Origin: Bacteroidota bacterium
Lineage (GTDB): Bacteria > Bacteroidota > Bacteroidia > Cytophagales > Cyclobacteriaceae
Assembly: GCA_023417065.1 (NCBI GenBank)
Contig: JAEZGH010000019.1
Span: 62,001-126,000 of the forward strand
DNA length: 64,000 nt
Reading direction: 5' to 3'
Made by a program: the position numbers and the translations under genes. Below, in pieces: positions 8,043 to 17,515 of the stretch; within the stretch, counting starts at the first letter, position 1; every line of letters starts with the position of its first letter. Under the pieces are notes generated by a model, which saw nothing but the letters and a program-made list of their open reading frames with translations, made no database searches and was not told where the DNA came from.

Positions 8043-11000
8043 ATGAATTTTTCTGTACACCGTGCAGAAGGGGTGGTGTGCTTTGTGTCGTTGCAAAACG
8101 CACGCACACTCATCAGACACCCATCAATTCTACAGATTATGCGTATTAGCGTCGTATTGTTGGCAATACTTTTCACGACTCTTGAGGTACTCCTGGCCAC
8201 TCCCGCCGATGGTCAGGGAACAAAGGATGTTGAAGTCACGCTTATGCTCCAAAACGAGTCCCTCGTGACGGCGGTCAAAAAGATTGAAAAGGCAACACCA
8301 TTCCGGTTCGTATACCGCCAGAAAGAGATCGCAGGAGTCGACAAGCTCAACCTCGCCGAAGGTACCCGCACTGTGGCCGAAACCCTTGCGCTGATCCTTG
8401 AAAACACGCCGTTCACCTACCGCGAGATGAATCGGAATATCCTGATTGTAAGAAGGGAAACCGCGAATGAAAACACAGACGGGAATCCTGATATCAGAAG
8501 TCTGGAGCATACCGTGAGCGGTGTGGTGACGGAAGCGGAAGACTCCGGGCCACTCGCCGGCGTGAGCGTAATTCTCAAAGGCACATCAATCGGTACAGCC
8601 ACTGACGTCGACGGCAGGTATTCACTTACATTACCTGATGGCGGTGGAATACTCCAATTTTCATATATCGGTTTCGAAACACGCGAAGTACCCGTCAACA
8701 ATCAATCCGTTATCAACATCGCATTATCCCCTGATGTCACAGCGTTGAATGTTGTCGTAGTCACTGCCCTTGGTGTAACGCGCGAGGAGCGTTCTCTTGG
8801 CTATGCAACGCAGCAGGTCGACGGCGAAAAACTGACCTTCACCAAGGAACAAAATGTACTTGGATCGCTAGCCGGAAAAGTTGCCGGTGTGCAGGTGGTG
8901 GGATCGTCAGGTGCGAGCATGGGGGGTACCCAGAAGATAAAAATCCGCGGGGTAAACTCTATTACGGGAGGTGATCAACCTCTCATCGTCGTTGATGGAA
9001 CACCTATCTCCAATGCCAACTTCTCCGGAAGTTCAGGTGTGGACCTCGGAAACCTCGGGCAGGATATCAACCCGGAAGATATTCAGTCCGTGAACGTGCT
9101 GAAAGGTCCTGCGGCGTCGGCGTTATACGGCATCCGCGGACAATACGGGGTAATCATGATCACCACAAAAAAGGGAGCAAGCTCACATAAGGTCAACGTT
9201 GAACTGAATTCAGCCTTTTTCGTGGAACGGGCTGGCAACTTCTTGCCCTATCAGAATATGTATGGCGGAGGATCCAGCCAGACATGGCGTACACTTCCCA
9301 ACGGAGATAAATATGTCGACATGCAGGTGGACGAAAGCTGGAGACCCCGCATGGATGGTACCCTCGTACGCGACGTTTATAGTTTTTATCCGCAGGATCC
9401 GACGTATGGTCAGTTGACGCCCTTCGTTCCCCATCCTGATAACATCAAAGACTACTTTGAAACGGGATATAACTTTAATAACGGCATATCGGTTTCCGGT
9501 GGCGGCGACAGAACCAACTTTCGGTTAAGCTTCAACGACACACGTATTGAGGGGGTTGAACCGAATACATTTTTACGTCGGAATAACGTAGGCTTAAGCG
9601 CGGGCATGGATATCACACCGAAGTTGAATGTGTCCACCAATATTAACTACGCGACGAATAATGCGCAGCGTCCAGGACAGGGATCGGAAGACGGTGTTCG
9701 CTATATTAACCAGTGGTTCCAGCGTAATGCAGACATGAACCGGCTAAAGAATTACCGCTATCCCGACGGGACGTTCGTGCAATGGAACCTGCGGCGCCCG
9801 AGTGCCACCACAGGCGAAATCACAAATTTCGCGCCCCTGTATTGGGCGAACCCATATTTCCTTGCATACGAAAATCCATCAAGTGATAGCCGCGACAGAG
9901 TCTTTGGTGATGTTGGCCTCAAATACACCGTACTTTCTGATCTGACGTTAAGTGGCTTTATAAGATCAGATATGTTCACGCAAAGCATCGAATCGCGAAA
10001 TGCCTTCGGTGGAACAGGTGTGCCACGCTATTCAACAGGAAAATATCAAAACCGTGAAATGAATTACGAGTTCCTTGCACAGTACAAAAAGGATTGGAAC
10101 GACTTTTCATTCAACATGCTGCTGGGGGGAAACATCTACGACCGACGCTATTCGTATCTGTCAATGGCCACTGTGGGCGGGCTCTCGGCTCCGGGCTTCT
10201 ACAACATTGAGGCTTCGATCGACAGACCTTCGGTTAGCTCATATCTTCTTAGAAAACAAATCCGGAGTGCGTATGCAATGGCTTCCATTGGATATCGCGA
10301 CACGTACTTTCTGGATGCTTCAATCCGTAACGATAATTCCTCAGCGCTTCCTGAAGCGAACAATTCGTATTGGTATCCGTCCGTTTCGGGGAGCTTCGTC
10401 TTCAGCGAGTTGCTGAACTGGGGACCACTGTCTCTCGGGAAAGCACGTGTAAGCTACGCACAGGCAGGTTCTGACCTCAGCCCTTATTCCACAACATCGT
10501 TCTATAATGTAGGAACTGTTTATGCGGGATCGGTGACGGCGAACACACTCACAGTGCCCGACAACCTGAATAACCCGAACATCAAACCTTCGTTCGCACA
10601 TTCGTATGAGGCCGGTCTCGACTTGCAATTCTTTAATGGACGACTTGGCGCCGGCGTGACGTTCTATCGCCTGCTGAATAAAAATCAGATACTGCAGCTG
10701 GATGTATCCGGTACCAGCGGATATGGGTCTGCAACAATCAACGCCGGTGAAATTGAGAATAAAGGTTTCGAGTTAACCTTGTCAGCATCACCCGTGCAGA
10801 ACAGGAACCTTTCATGGGACATTATGTTCAACATCAGCCGAAACCGAAACATGGTGGTAGAGCTGTACCCCGGCATTACGGTGTATCAGTATGGCAGCAC
10901 CACGTATTCTTCGGTAACAAGTTACTTGAACTCATACGAAGGCAAACCGTTTGGAAGTCTTGTTGGTCAGGCTTATCAGCGCGACGAGGCTACGGGAAAA

Positions 11001-11627
11001 ATACTCCTCGACAACGCAAACCTGCCGATGTACACAGATGCATCACACGACTTCGGAACGGTCCTTCCTGATTATACCGGCGGGTTTCAAAACGTGTTCC
11101 GATACGGAAATTTTGAACTGTCAGCGATGATTGACTTCCAGATTGGCGGACAGTTCTTCAGCCGATCGAAGATGCTTGCCGTGAGAACCGGCCTCGATCC
11201 GATAACGACCGAGACAAATGATCGCGGCTTCAATGTTCGCGATCCTGTCGATGAAGGCGGGGGCATGAAGGTAGAAGGTATCTCGGCTGCAACCGGTGAA
11301 CCTGTGACTGCCTACGTGGACCCTCAGGTGTATTGGGGAGTTGTCGGACGGCGTGTATATGAAGAGTGGTTGTACGATGCTTCTTACATTAAGCTCCGTG
11401 AAGTACGGCTTGGCTATACGTTCGACAAAGGAAACTGGCCGGGACTGCCATTCTCCAGCGTTGCGGTTGCATTTGTAGCCAGGAACCCGGCCATGTTGTG
11501 GCAGAAGGCCCCGCAAGGTATCGATCCATCTGAATTGTCAACAGGGTCGCAGGGCATAAGCTGGTATGAGTCCGGCCAAATCAACACCGTTCGTTCCTAT
11601 GGCGTTAACCTAAATGTCACCTTCTAA
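8043..11627 (+). CDS. SusC/RagA-family TonB-linked outer-membrane receptor with STN signalling domain
   Basis: A 1194-aa outer-membrane transporter that works with the next gene's SusD lipoprotein. The signal peptide lies in residues 33-58, after a long n-region (an internal Met at 8139 is an alternative start). The STN domain (about 65-125, MLQNESLVTAVKKIEKATPF) is the part that contacts FecR. Then come a carboxypeptidase-like domain (HTVSGVVTEAEDSGPLAGVSV, about 157-240), a plug with IKIRGVNSITGGDQPLIVVDG, and a 22-strand barrel ending in NLNVTF. The STN domain plus the upstream sigma/FecR pair predicts substrate-induced expression through the ECF sigma. No hydrolase is encoded with it, so the ligand is unknown. 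Confidence 0.95.
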   Translation: MNFSVHRAEGVVCFVSLQNARTLIRHPSILQIMRISVVLLAILFTTLEVLLATPADGQGTKDVEVTLMLQNESLVTAVKKIEKATPFRFVYRQKEIAGVDKLNLAEGTRTVAETLALILENTPFTYREMNRNILIVRRETANENTDGNPDIRSLEHTVSGVVTEAEDSGPLAGVSVILKGTSIGTATDVDGRYSLTLPDGGGILQFSYIGFETREVPVNNQSVINIALSPDVTALNVVVVTALGVTREERSLGYATQQVDGEKLTFTKEQNVLGSLAGKVAGVQVVGSSGASMGGTQKIKIRGVNSITGGDQPLIVVDGTPISNANFSGSSGVDLGNLGQDINPEDIQSVNVLKGPAASALYGIRGQYGVIMITTKKGASSHKVNVELNSAFFVERAGNFLPYQNMYGGGSSQTWRTLPNGDKYVDMQVDESWRPRMDGTLVRDVYSFYPQDPTYGQLTPFVPHPDNIKDYFETGYNFNNGISVSGGGDRTNFRLSFNDTRIEGVEPNTFLRRNNVGLSAGMDITPKLNVSTNINYATNNAQRPGQGSEDGVRYINQWFQRNADMNRLKNYRYPDGTFVQWNLRRPSATTGEITNFAPLYWANPYFLAYENPSSDSRDRVFGDVGLKYTVLSDLTLSGFIRSDMFTQSIESRNAFGGTGVPRYSTGKYQNREMNYEFLAQYKKDWNDFSFNMLLGGNIYDRRYSYLSMATVGGLSAPGFYNIEASIDRPSVSSYLLRKQIRSAYAMASIGYRDTYFLDASIRNDNSSALPEANNSYWYPSVSGSFVFSELLNWGPLSLGKARVSYAQAGSDLSPYSTTSFYNVGTVYAGSVTANTLTVPDNLNNPNIKPSFAHSYEAGLDLQFFNGRLGAGVTFYRLLNKNQILQLDVSGTSGYGSATINAGEIENKGFELTLSASPVQNRNLSWDIMFNISRNRNMVVELYPGITVYQYGSTTYSSVTSYLNSYEGKPFGSLVGQAYQRDEATGKILLDNANLPMYTDASHDFGTVLPDYTGGFQNVFRYGNFELSAMIDFQIGGQFFSRSKMLAVRTGLDPITTETNDRGFNVRDPVDEGGGMKVEGISAATGEPVTAYVDPQVYWGVVGRRVYEEWLYDASYIKLREVRLGYTFDKGNWPGLPFSSVAVAFVARNPAMLWQKAPQGIDPSELSTGSQGISWYESGQINTVRSYGVNLNVTF

Positions 11628-13013
11628 ATGAAAGCCATGAGAAAACTACATTTGATATTGGCATGCGTCTTTCTCGTCGGTGCATGCAACAACTTTGATG
11701 AAGAGATAAACCGAAATCCGAATGCCCCGAGTGAGGCTTCAGGTCCTCAGTTGCTGGCCAGCGCGATGTTGTCACTGCCCACGCTGAGCTCAACGCCCCA
11801 GGCGCAGTTCATGGCGCAGTACCTCGCCGAGACACAATACGTCACGGCGTCATTGTACCCGCAGAGCAGTACCAGTTTTTATGGCCTTTATCAGGGGCCA
11901 CTGATCAACATTGAAACCGTTCTGCGCAATTCAAAGGCGAACAATGAGTTGATCATTGCCAAGGTGCTCAAGTCATACTACTTCTGGCATATCACTGACA
12001 GATGGGGAGACGTTCCTTTCACAGAGGCGTTGAACGGAAGTGAAAACTTTACACCGGCCTACGATACACAACAGTCGATCTATAACGCGCTGTTCGACCT
12101 TCTTGAAGAGGCTGTGGAAACGCCTGTTGTCGGACAAACGTCAAGTGATATCATTTACGCAGGTAACATGGATCGATGGAAAAAACTCGCCAACAGTATC
12201 CGGCTTCTGATGGCGCTGCGTCTGTCGAAAGTGGATGCCTCAAGAGGACAGGCTGAGTTCAACGATGCGCTTGCCGCCGGTGTAATGGACTCGAATGAAG
12301 ACAACTTTGTATTCCGCCATCTGGCCGATGCCAATAACCAGAACTACTGGTATTCACAAATCGAAGTGCAGGGGCGTGAATGGTGGGCCCTCACCGAAGG
12401 TCTCGTAAATGAAATGAAGCCGGTTGACGATCCGCGACTGGCGGTGTATGGCAATCCGAGTCGCGAGACGTCAGATTATGTCGGACAATTGTATGGCGAT
12501 ACAGAAGACTTTGATACAGAGAAGTACTCGTTGCTTGGAAACTCCATTTGGAGGCAGGATGCGCCGGTGCACCTGGTGACGTATGCACAGGTGTTGTTTG
12601 CTAAAGCTGAAGCAGCAAAACTCGGCTGGATCCCGGGCGGTGACGCAGAAGCTGCTGCCTACTACAACGTGGCGATTGAGCAATCACTCCTGCAGTGGAC
12701 TGGCTCGACCAATGGTCTTGCTGAGTTTCTGGCGCAGCCTGGTATTAGTTATAATCCCGCGCAGGCAATAAAGCAAATTGCAACGCAGCGGTGGATTCAT
12801 TTGTTCATGCACGGCTACGAGGCCTGGGCGGAATGGCGAAGGACCGGGTATCCCGATAACCTTGTCGAGCCCGGTGGAGCAGCAGTACCCAGACGGCAGA
12901 TCTACATCGAATCGGAACAATTCAACAATGCGAAGAATTACACCGATGCAGTACAACGCCAGTTTGGTGGAGAAGAGAGCCTGTATGGCCGTGTCTGGTG
13001 GGATGTGCCCTGA
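11628..13013 (+). CDS. SusD/RagB-family nutrient-binding outer-membrane lipoprotein (SusD-like_2 type)
   Basis: The surface lid of the SusCD transporter. It starts directly after the susC stop, so the two are co-translated. The 461-aa product has a lipoprotein signal ending VFLVGAC (Cys20) and a TPR-rich helical fold. Recognisable elements are ITDRWGDVPFTEAL (the SusD-type region after the second helix pair) and the C-terminal EAWAEWRRTGYPDNL. This short, early-terminating form fits the SusD-like_2 branch often linked to non-polysaccharide or peptide ligands; that link is inference. A strong terminator follows at 13036. Confidence 0.93.
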   Translation: MKAMRKLHLILACVFLVGACNNFDEEINRNPNAPSEASGPQLLASAMLSLPTLSSTPQAQFMAQYLAETQYVTASLYPQSSTSFYGLYQGPLINIETVLRNSKANNELIIAKVLKSYYFWHITDRWGDVPFTEALNGSENFTPAYDTQQSIYNALFDLLEEAVETPVVGQTSSDIIYAGNMDRWKKLANSIRLLMALRLSKVDASRGQAEFNDALAAGVMDSNEDNFVFRHLADANNQNYWYSQIEVQGREWWALTEGLVNEMKPVDDPRLAVYGNPSRETSDYVGQLYGDTEDFDTEKYSLLGNSIWRQDAPVHLVTYAQVLFAKAEAAKLGWIPGGDAEAAAYYNVAIEQSLLQWTGSTNGLAEFLAQPGISYNPAQAIKQIATQRWIHLFMHGYEAWAEWRRTGYPDNLVEPGGAAVPRRQIYIESEQFNNAKNYTDAVQRQFGGEESLYGRVWWDVP

Positions 13014-13035
13014 CGTTTAAGATCTCATCCATTAG

Positions 13036-13066
13036 AAGAGGCTGTCAAAAGGGCAGCCTCTTTTTA
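13036..13066 (+). terminator. Intrinsic terminator after susCD
   Basis: An 8-bp stem AGAGGCTG/CAGCCTCT (13037-13044 with 13054-13061) is followed by a T-run. It lies 23 bases after the susD stop and ends the sigma/fecR/susCD unit. Confidence 0.88.
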
Positions 13067-13614
13067 TTAGGCCAAGTCTCAACTTACCTCAATGGGAGAG
13101 ACTCGAGATAACTATCAGGCTTTTTGCGGTTACGTTTACCAGTTGCGTGGCCTATTGAAACGACCGGGTAATAAAAGGAAGAGTGGACAAAGAGTGGACA
13201 AAAAGTGGAGGAAGAGTGGAGAAAGAATGTAAAATCGTTGCCGGTTGCCTGTTGGGTCGCTGAAGCCGTCAGGCTCGGCCTCTCACTCTAATACTCACCC
13301 TCACACTGCCGTTTTCGAAGGCATATGCGTTTGCCTGGATTGCTTACGGGACGAAGGGGGACTCGTGTGATCACGGATCGTTTACCGTAATTCTGACCCT
13401 TGCTACCCGCACCGCAACCGGCACAACAAGGCTTGGGTATAAAATTTCGCCCTTTCTCCCTCCAGTAGGCGCATCAGGTGCCCTTTTCCGGCTATTCAGG
13501 GTGATCCTGAAATTTATCAGTTTTGATTCTGAGGCCCGTCACCCTTATCCGATAAGATTTCTACCACTTTTGTTGTCGCCGCAGTGCAGAAAAACATTGG
13601 CAACGACAGAAAGA
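13067..13614. other. Gene-poor intergenic stretch with short repeats
   Basis: No convincing gene. It contains a four-unit 11-bp tandem repeat (13178-13221), an 18-base sequence at 13234-13251 that recurs inverted at 27647-27664, and a CT/CA-rich patch near 13280-13310. The open frame that begins at 13501 is only a GTG-started extension of the kinase gene. Confidence 0.6.
13178..13221. repeat. Tandem repeat, four 11-bp units
   Basis: Four consecutive units of exactly 11 bases: gaagagtggac, aaagagtggac, aaaaagtggag, gaagagtggag. The GTGG core recurs at 13183, 13194, 13205 and 13216. It is one of three 11-bp tandem arrays with unrelated unit sequences in this window. Confidence 0.85.
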
Positions 13615-15585
13615 ATGGGCCAGTCAGTAATTACCAGCAAGACGTTTGCGATTTGCATACTCCTGATGACATCGGTGTTTGTCCTTGAACTGACCACCGG
13701 TATTATGCTGGGTACGGTTTCCTACGTATTAATTACGCTGTTTGTCCTTTGGTTTGCGAAGACGGAAAAGATGATCGTTGTCTTAGGCGCCTTCGTTTCC
13801 CTCTTGGTTATTACCGGCTATTTCTTCCGCACGGAGGAATTCATGTCGATGGCCTCAATACGCCTCAATCGCATACTGACACTCACCGGCGTCTGGGTTG
13901 CGGTCTATCTGGCAATTCGCTACCGATCCGTCACATCCAAGGAGCAGAGGCTTCGTCTTCAGCTCACTGCTTTATTTCAGCATTCCACGGAAGGCATTGT
14001 CTTCCTGAACAAATCCGGAGTCATTATCCTCGCCAACCCTTTCGCAGAGCAGATGTTTGGCTTCCAGGCAGGTCAGTTGATTGGGAAAAATATACGTTCG
14101 ATTCTTCCGGAATCACGTAACGCGGGATATCTCAACTACCTCACGCGGTTTCTCGGAACGCAACATGATGCGGCAAAGAGTGTTGACTTTGATGTGTATG
14201 GCTTCACCAAAGAGGGCATAGCGTTTCCGCTGCAAATAGAATTGAGTTCTTATTCTTCCGAGTATGGTACGACGGCTATTCTTTTCATTCAGGATGTAAC
14301 AAACCGGAAGGAACGCGAGCAACTGATGGCCGAGAACTTCGAGAACATGAGCCGTTCAAAGAACGATCTCGAAGGGGAGGTAGCTTTAAGGACGAAGGCA
14401 CTGAACGAAGCGTTGCTTGATTTGAAGAAAGTCAACGAGAATCTCCGTCAGGAAGTAGAGGCCCGGAAACGTATTGAAAAGGACCTGCGCAAGAGTCAGG
14501 AACTCCATGAAGAGATCGCACGTAACTTTCCCGATGGCATAATTGGTGTTGTTGACGACAAGATGCGCTTCATTTTTGCTGAGGGAGAAGGCCTTGCTTC
14601 TTTTGGATTTGCCGGTAAAGATGCGCGCGGATGTCATGTGTTTGAAGGTATGGATGACCAGGCTGCCAGGGAACGTACCCGGGAGCTCAATCGCGTGTAT
14701 GCAGGAGAGAAAGTTAAGTTTGATATTTCCATAGGGGAGAAGTCCTACAGCCTTACTGCAGTACCCCTTCATGGCGATGAACAAAAAGTAGATGAAGCCC
14801 TGGTGGTGGTTAAAGACATAACCAAGAGGAAGAAAGTTGAGAATGACCTTATCGCCAACCTTGAACGCGAGCGTACGCTGAACATGCTGAAGTCGAGGTT
14901 CGTCACAGCCGCGTCCCATGAGTTCCGAACTCCTTTGACGACCATTCTCTCGTCAGCTTCTCTCCTTGAAAACTATGACGGCGAAAAACTCGCTGCGAAG
15001 AAAGAAGTCCACCTTAAACGCATTAAACGTTCCGTTCATGGACTGACTGAATTGCTCAATGACTTCCTCTGTCTCGGGAAACTGGAAGAAGGAAAAATAA
15101 ATGCTGTAAGCTCAATGTTCAGTCTGAAAGATATGCTTGATCATATCGTCACGGAGTTCGACGGGCTGAAGAAAGAAGGGCAGCATATTGCGCTCGATTA
15201 CGAACCGGGTGGGTCGCACTTTGTTTCGTCAGACCGCCAGTTGATACAGAATATTTTGTTGAGCCTGCTTTCGAACGCTGTCAAGTACTCATCAACGGAT
15301 TCTACCATTACCGTTTCAGTGCGCAAGGAGGGTTCAGCGTTGATGCTCGAGGTAAAAGATCAGGGTATCGGCATCCCGCTGCACGAGCAGAGTCATATCT
15401 TCGACAGATTCTTCCGTGCGAAGAATGCGATTGATATTGAAGGCACCGGTCTGGGGCTTAACATCGTGAAGAACTATGTGGAATTACTCCATGGTGATAT
15501 CACCTTCACCAGTATTGAAAACGAGGGTACAAGCTTCTCTGTACGCATTCCATTAGCCCAGGTGCCCGAGGCTGCATGGCAGTAA
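13615..15585 (+). CDS. PAS-domain sensor histidine kinase (orphan)
   Basis: A membrane-bound two-component sensor kinase. The ATG at 13615 (MGQSVITSK) gives 656 aa and places a membrane helix near the N-terminus; the open frame continues to a GTG at 13501, but that extension is not kinase-like. Three to four membrane segments (to about residue 110) precede a PAS domain (LTALFQHSTEGIVFLNKSG), a coiled coil, a second PAS-like domain (EEIARNFPDGIIGVVDD), the HisKA box with phospho-acceptor His (AASHEFRTPLTTIL), and HATPase_c (N-box NAVKYSS, G1 DQGIGIP, G2 GTGLGLNIV). No response regulator is adjacent, so its partner is elsewhere. Confidence 0.93.
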   Translation: MGQSVITSKTFAICILLMTSVFVLELTTGIMLGTVSYVLITLFVLWFAKTEKMIVVLGAFVSLLVITGYFFRTEEFMSMASIRLNRILTLTGVWVAVYLAIRYRSVTSKEQRLRLQLTALFQHSTEGIVFLNKSGVIILANPFAEQMFGFQAGQLIGKNIRSILPESRNAGYLNYLTRFLGTQHDAAKSVDFDVYGFTKEGIAFPLQIELSSYSSEYGTTAILFIQDVTNRKEREQLMAENFENMSRSKNDLEGEVALRTKALNEALLDLKKVNENLRQEVEARKRIEKDLRKSQELHEEIARNFPDGIIGVVDDKMRFIFAEGEGLASFGFAGKDARGCHVFEGMDDQAARERTRELNRVYAGEKVKFDISIGEKSYSLTAVPLHGDEQKVDEALVVVKDITKRKKVENDLIANLERERTLNMLKSRFVTAASHEFRTPLTTILSSASLLENYDGEKLAAKKEVHLKRIKRSVHGLTELLNDFLCLGKLEEGKINAVSSMFSLKDMLDHIVTEFDGLKKEGQHIALDYEPGGSHFVSSDRQLIQNILLSLLSNAVKYSSTDSTITVSVRKEGSALMLEVKDQGIGIPLHEQSHIFDRFFRAKNAIDIEGTGLGLNIVKNYVELLHGDITFTSIENEGTSFSVRIPLAQVPEAAWQ

Positions 15586-15620
15586 TTGCAAACTCAACGG
15601 AACGTCTTACCTGTGCCCGA

Positions 15621-16505
15621 CTACTTTAGCTTTTCCCTGAAAAAATCCACTGTGCGCTTCCACGCAAGTTCGGCAGCTGCTTTGTCGTATCGGGGCGTGC
15701 TATCGTTGTGAAAGCCGTGGTTGGTGCCTGGATACATATGCACCGTATATTCCTTCTTGTTTGCTTTAAGCGCAGCTTCATACGCCGGCAACCCTTCATT
15801 CACACGTGTGTCGAGTTCAGCGTAATGCAACAAGAGTGGCGCCTTGATTTCAGGTACGTCATTCGCGGGAGCCTGGCCACCATAAAAGGGTACAGCTGCT
15901 GCCAATTCCGGAATCCGTACAGCCATCATGTTGGCAATCCATCCCCCAAAGCAAAATCCTACGACACCCACCTTGCCATTGCAATCAGGATGCTGTTTGA
16001 GATGATAGAACGCCGCGATAAAGTCTTCGAGCATTTCATCCCGGTTGCGTTTGCTTTGAAGTTCCCTGCCTTCGTCATCAGTTCCCGGATAGCCACCGAG
16101 CGGAGTGAGCGCATCGGGAGCAAGAGAAATGAACCCGTCAAGCGCGGCCCTACGGGCGACGTCTTCAATATGCGGATTCAGCCCGCGGTTTTCGTGCACG
16201 ACGATAACCCCGCCCAGCTTGCCTTTCTTATCCACTGGTTTAGACAATAATCCCTTGATGGTACCACCGCCTTTAGGTGACGCATACTCGATGAACGCTG
16301 ACTTCAGTCTGGGGTCGTTTGGCTGTACCTGTAGCGTAGACTTGTAATCAGGCATGAGAAAGCTCATGAGCGAAGCGACGGTTACTCCGCCGACAGCATA
16401 AGTGGACAGACGTTCCATAAAGTCACGCCGTTCGATACGGTTGTGAACGTAGTCGTCATACAGATCGAAGACTCCTTGCGACAGATTTTCTCTTTTCAGG
16501 TTCAT
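15621..16505 (-). CDS. Dienelactone hydrolase family protein, probably Tat-exported
   Basis: An alpha/beta hydrolase of the DLH family. The start at 16505 (MNLKRENLSQ) is preferred to the one at 16529; the product is 294 aa. A twin-arginine-type signal (ERRDFMERLS followed by AVGGVTVASLMSFLMP) precedes the catalytic domain. The catalytic triad is visible: Cys nucleophile in GFCFGG, Asp in ELDTRVNEG and His in NHGFHND. Family members hydrolyse lactones or esters; the natural substrate is unknown. It is convergent with the kinase gene, with only 35 bases between, and no obvious terminator was seen there. Confidence 0.88.
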   Translation of the reverse strand: MNLKRENLSQGVFDLYDDYVHNRIERRDFMERLSTYAVGGVTVASLMSFLMPDYKSTLQVQPNDPRLKSAFIEYASPKGGGTIKGLLSKPVDKKGKLGGVIVVHENRGLNPHIEDVARRAALDGFISLAPDALTPLGGYPGTDDEGRELQSKRNRDEMLEDFIAAFYHLKQHPDCNGKVGVVGFCFGGWIANMMAVRIPELAAAVPFYGGQAPANDVPEIKAPLLLHYAELDTRVNEGLPAYEAALKANKKEYTVHMYPGTNHGFHNDSTPRYDKAAAELAWKRTVDFFREKLK

Positions 16506-16844
16506 GTTGAAAGTGGTGATGGGTTTCACCGAATATACATGGTGCGAGGCAAGTTTTGCAAACGGTAATGACTGGCGGCCTTTTAATCCTTTAAATGCCT
16601 TTTTTCAGTTGGTCAGCAAGATACACATAAGCGAACACCCCGGATCAAGCAGACCCCGGTATCATTTTTTTCAAATAAGATAGGGGATGCGGAGCCCATC
16701 TAAGTTCGCTGGATGACACGCGCCGTTCCCTGGAATTATGTTTACGATGCCACTGATCGGCTGGTAACGATGAATGACCGGCCGATAATTGATCGCAGGT
16801 GTTAAAACAAATCAACCTACAATAACTACAAAATACTTGTACCT
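16506..16844. other. Intergenic region with a 10-bp inverted repeat
   Basis: A promoter region between divergent genes. The only structure seen is the inverted repeat ATCGGCTGGT (16756-16765) / ACCGGCCGAT (16777-16786), 9 of 10 complementary, with an 11-base spacer. No T-run follows, so it looks more like an operator or leader stem than a terminator. Confidence 0.5.
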
Positions 16845-17477
16845 ATGAGTCTGAAGGAAAAGGCCGATGACCTGACGGATAGCTTGAAAAAGGAATCCGA
16901 AGTGCTGCAGGGTGAACGCAGTAAAGACAAAGTTTATACGAGCACCAATGAGTTCGATAGTGCGGACAAGGCTATATGCGAGTTCGCATTCGGAAGAGAA
17001 AGACTGTTTCAGGTTAACGACTGGAGTGATATTCCTGGAATAGGGAATGCGGATTTTACGATTTATGATCCCGATGGATACCGTGTCGACAACAGGATGG
17101 TCGCGATTGGCGATTTTCTGAAGATTGATTTACCCGGACCTGTACCGATGTACTGGGTTCAGGTGGTGGACGTTAAAGATGAAGACGATCTTGCGGAGTT
17201 CACTGTAAAACCAGCTTCAGATCCTACAACGCCTGAAAAGCCGGAAGTGGTCGATCACTTTTTTCAGGAAAAAGCGCGCAGTACGTTTCGTATTGCCCGT
17301 GAGGGTAACAAACTTGTCGGGATGGAAATTGGCGTAAACGAAGCAATCAATAACCAGGGCGAACAAGCTGGTGACAAGGCCGTCATCAATACGCTCGTCT
17401 CGGAAACGGGCTGGGCCTTCTTTCAGAAAAACCAGTGGAAAAATCTGACGGATTACCTTGTCGGAAACACTCAGTAG
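16845..17477 (+). CDS. Hypothetical protein, 210 aa, soluble
   Basis: I do not recognise this family. The ATG at 16845 starts MSLKEKADDLTDSLKK, a charged N-terminal helix. No signal peptide or membrane segment is visible. The rest is a mixed alpha/beta acidic protein with FTIYDPDGYRVDNRMVAIGDFLKIDLPG in the middle, which resembles a small beta-barrel module, and a helical C-terminus. It is transcribed alone: an inverted repeat lies upstream and a terminator begins nine bases after the stop. A cytoplasmic role is likely; the function is unknown. Confidence 0.8.
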   Translation: MSLKEKADDLTDSLKKESEVLQGERSKDKVYTSTNEFDSADKAICEFAFGRERLFQVNDWSDIPGIGNADFTIYDPDGYRVDNRMVAIGDFLKIDLPGPVPMYWVQVVDVKDEDDLAEFTVKPASDPTTPEKPEVVDHFFQEKARSTFRIAREGNKLVGMEIGVNEAINNQGEQAGDKAVINTLVSETGWAFFQKNQWKNLTDYLVGNTQ

Positions 17478-17485
17478 AAATCATC

Positions 17486-17515
17486 GCATCCGGTAACTCA
17501 CCGGATGCTTTTTTT
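17486..17515 (+). terminator. Intrinsic terminator overlapping the end of the opposing gene
   Basis: The 8-bp stem GCATCCGG/CCGGATGC (17486-17493 with 17501-17508) is followed by seven Ts. Its right arm and T-run form the last codons of the minus-strand PPC gene, which stops at 17498. Confidence 0.9.
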
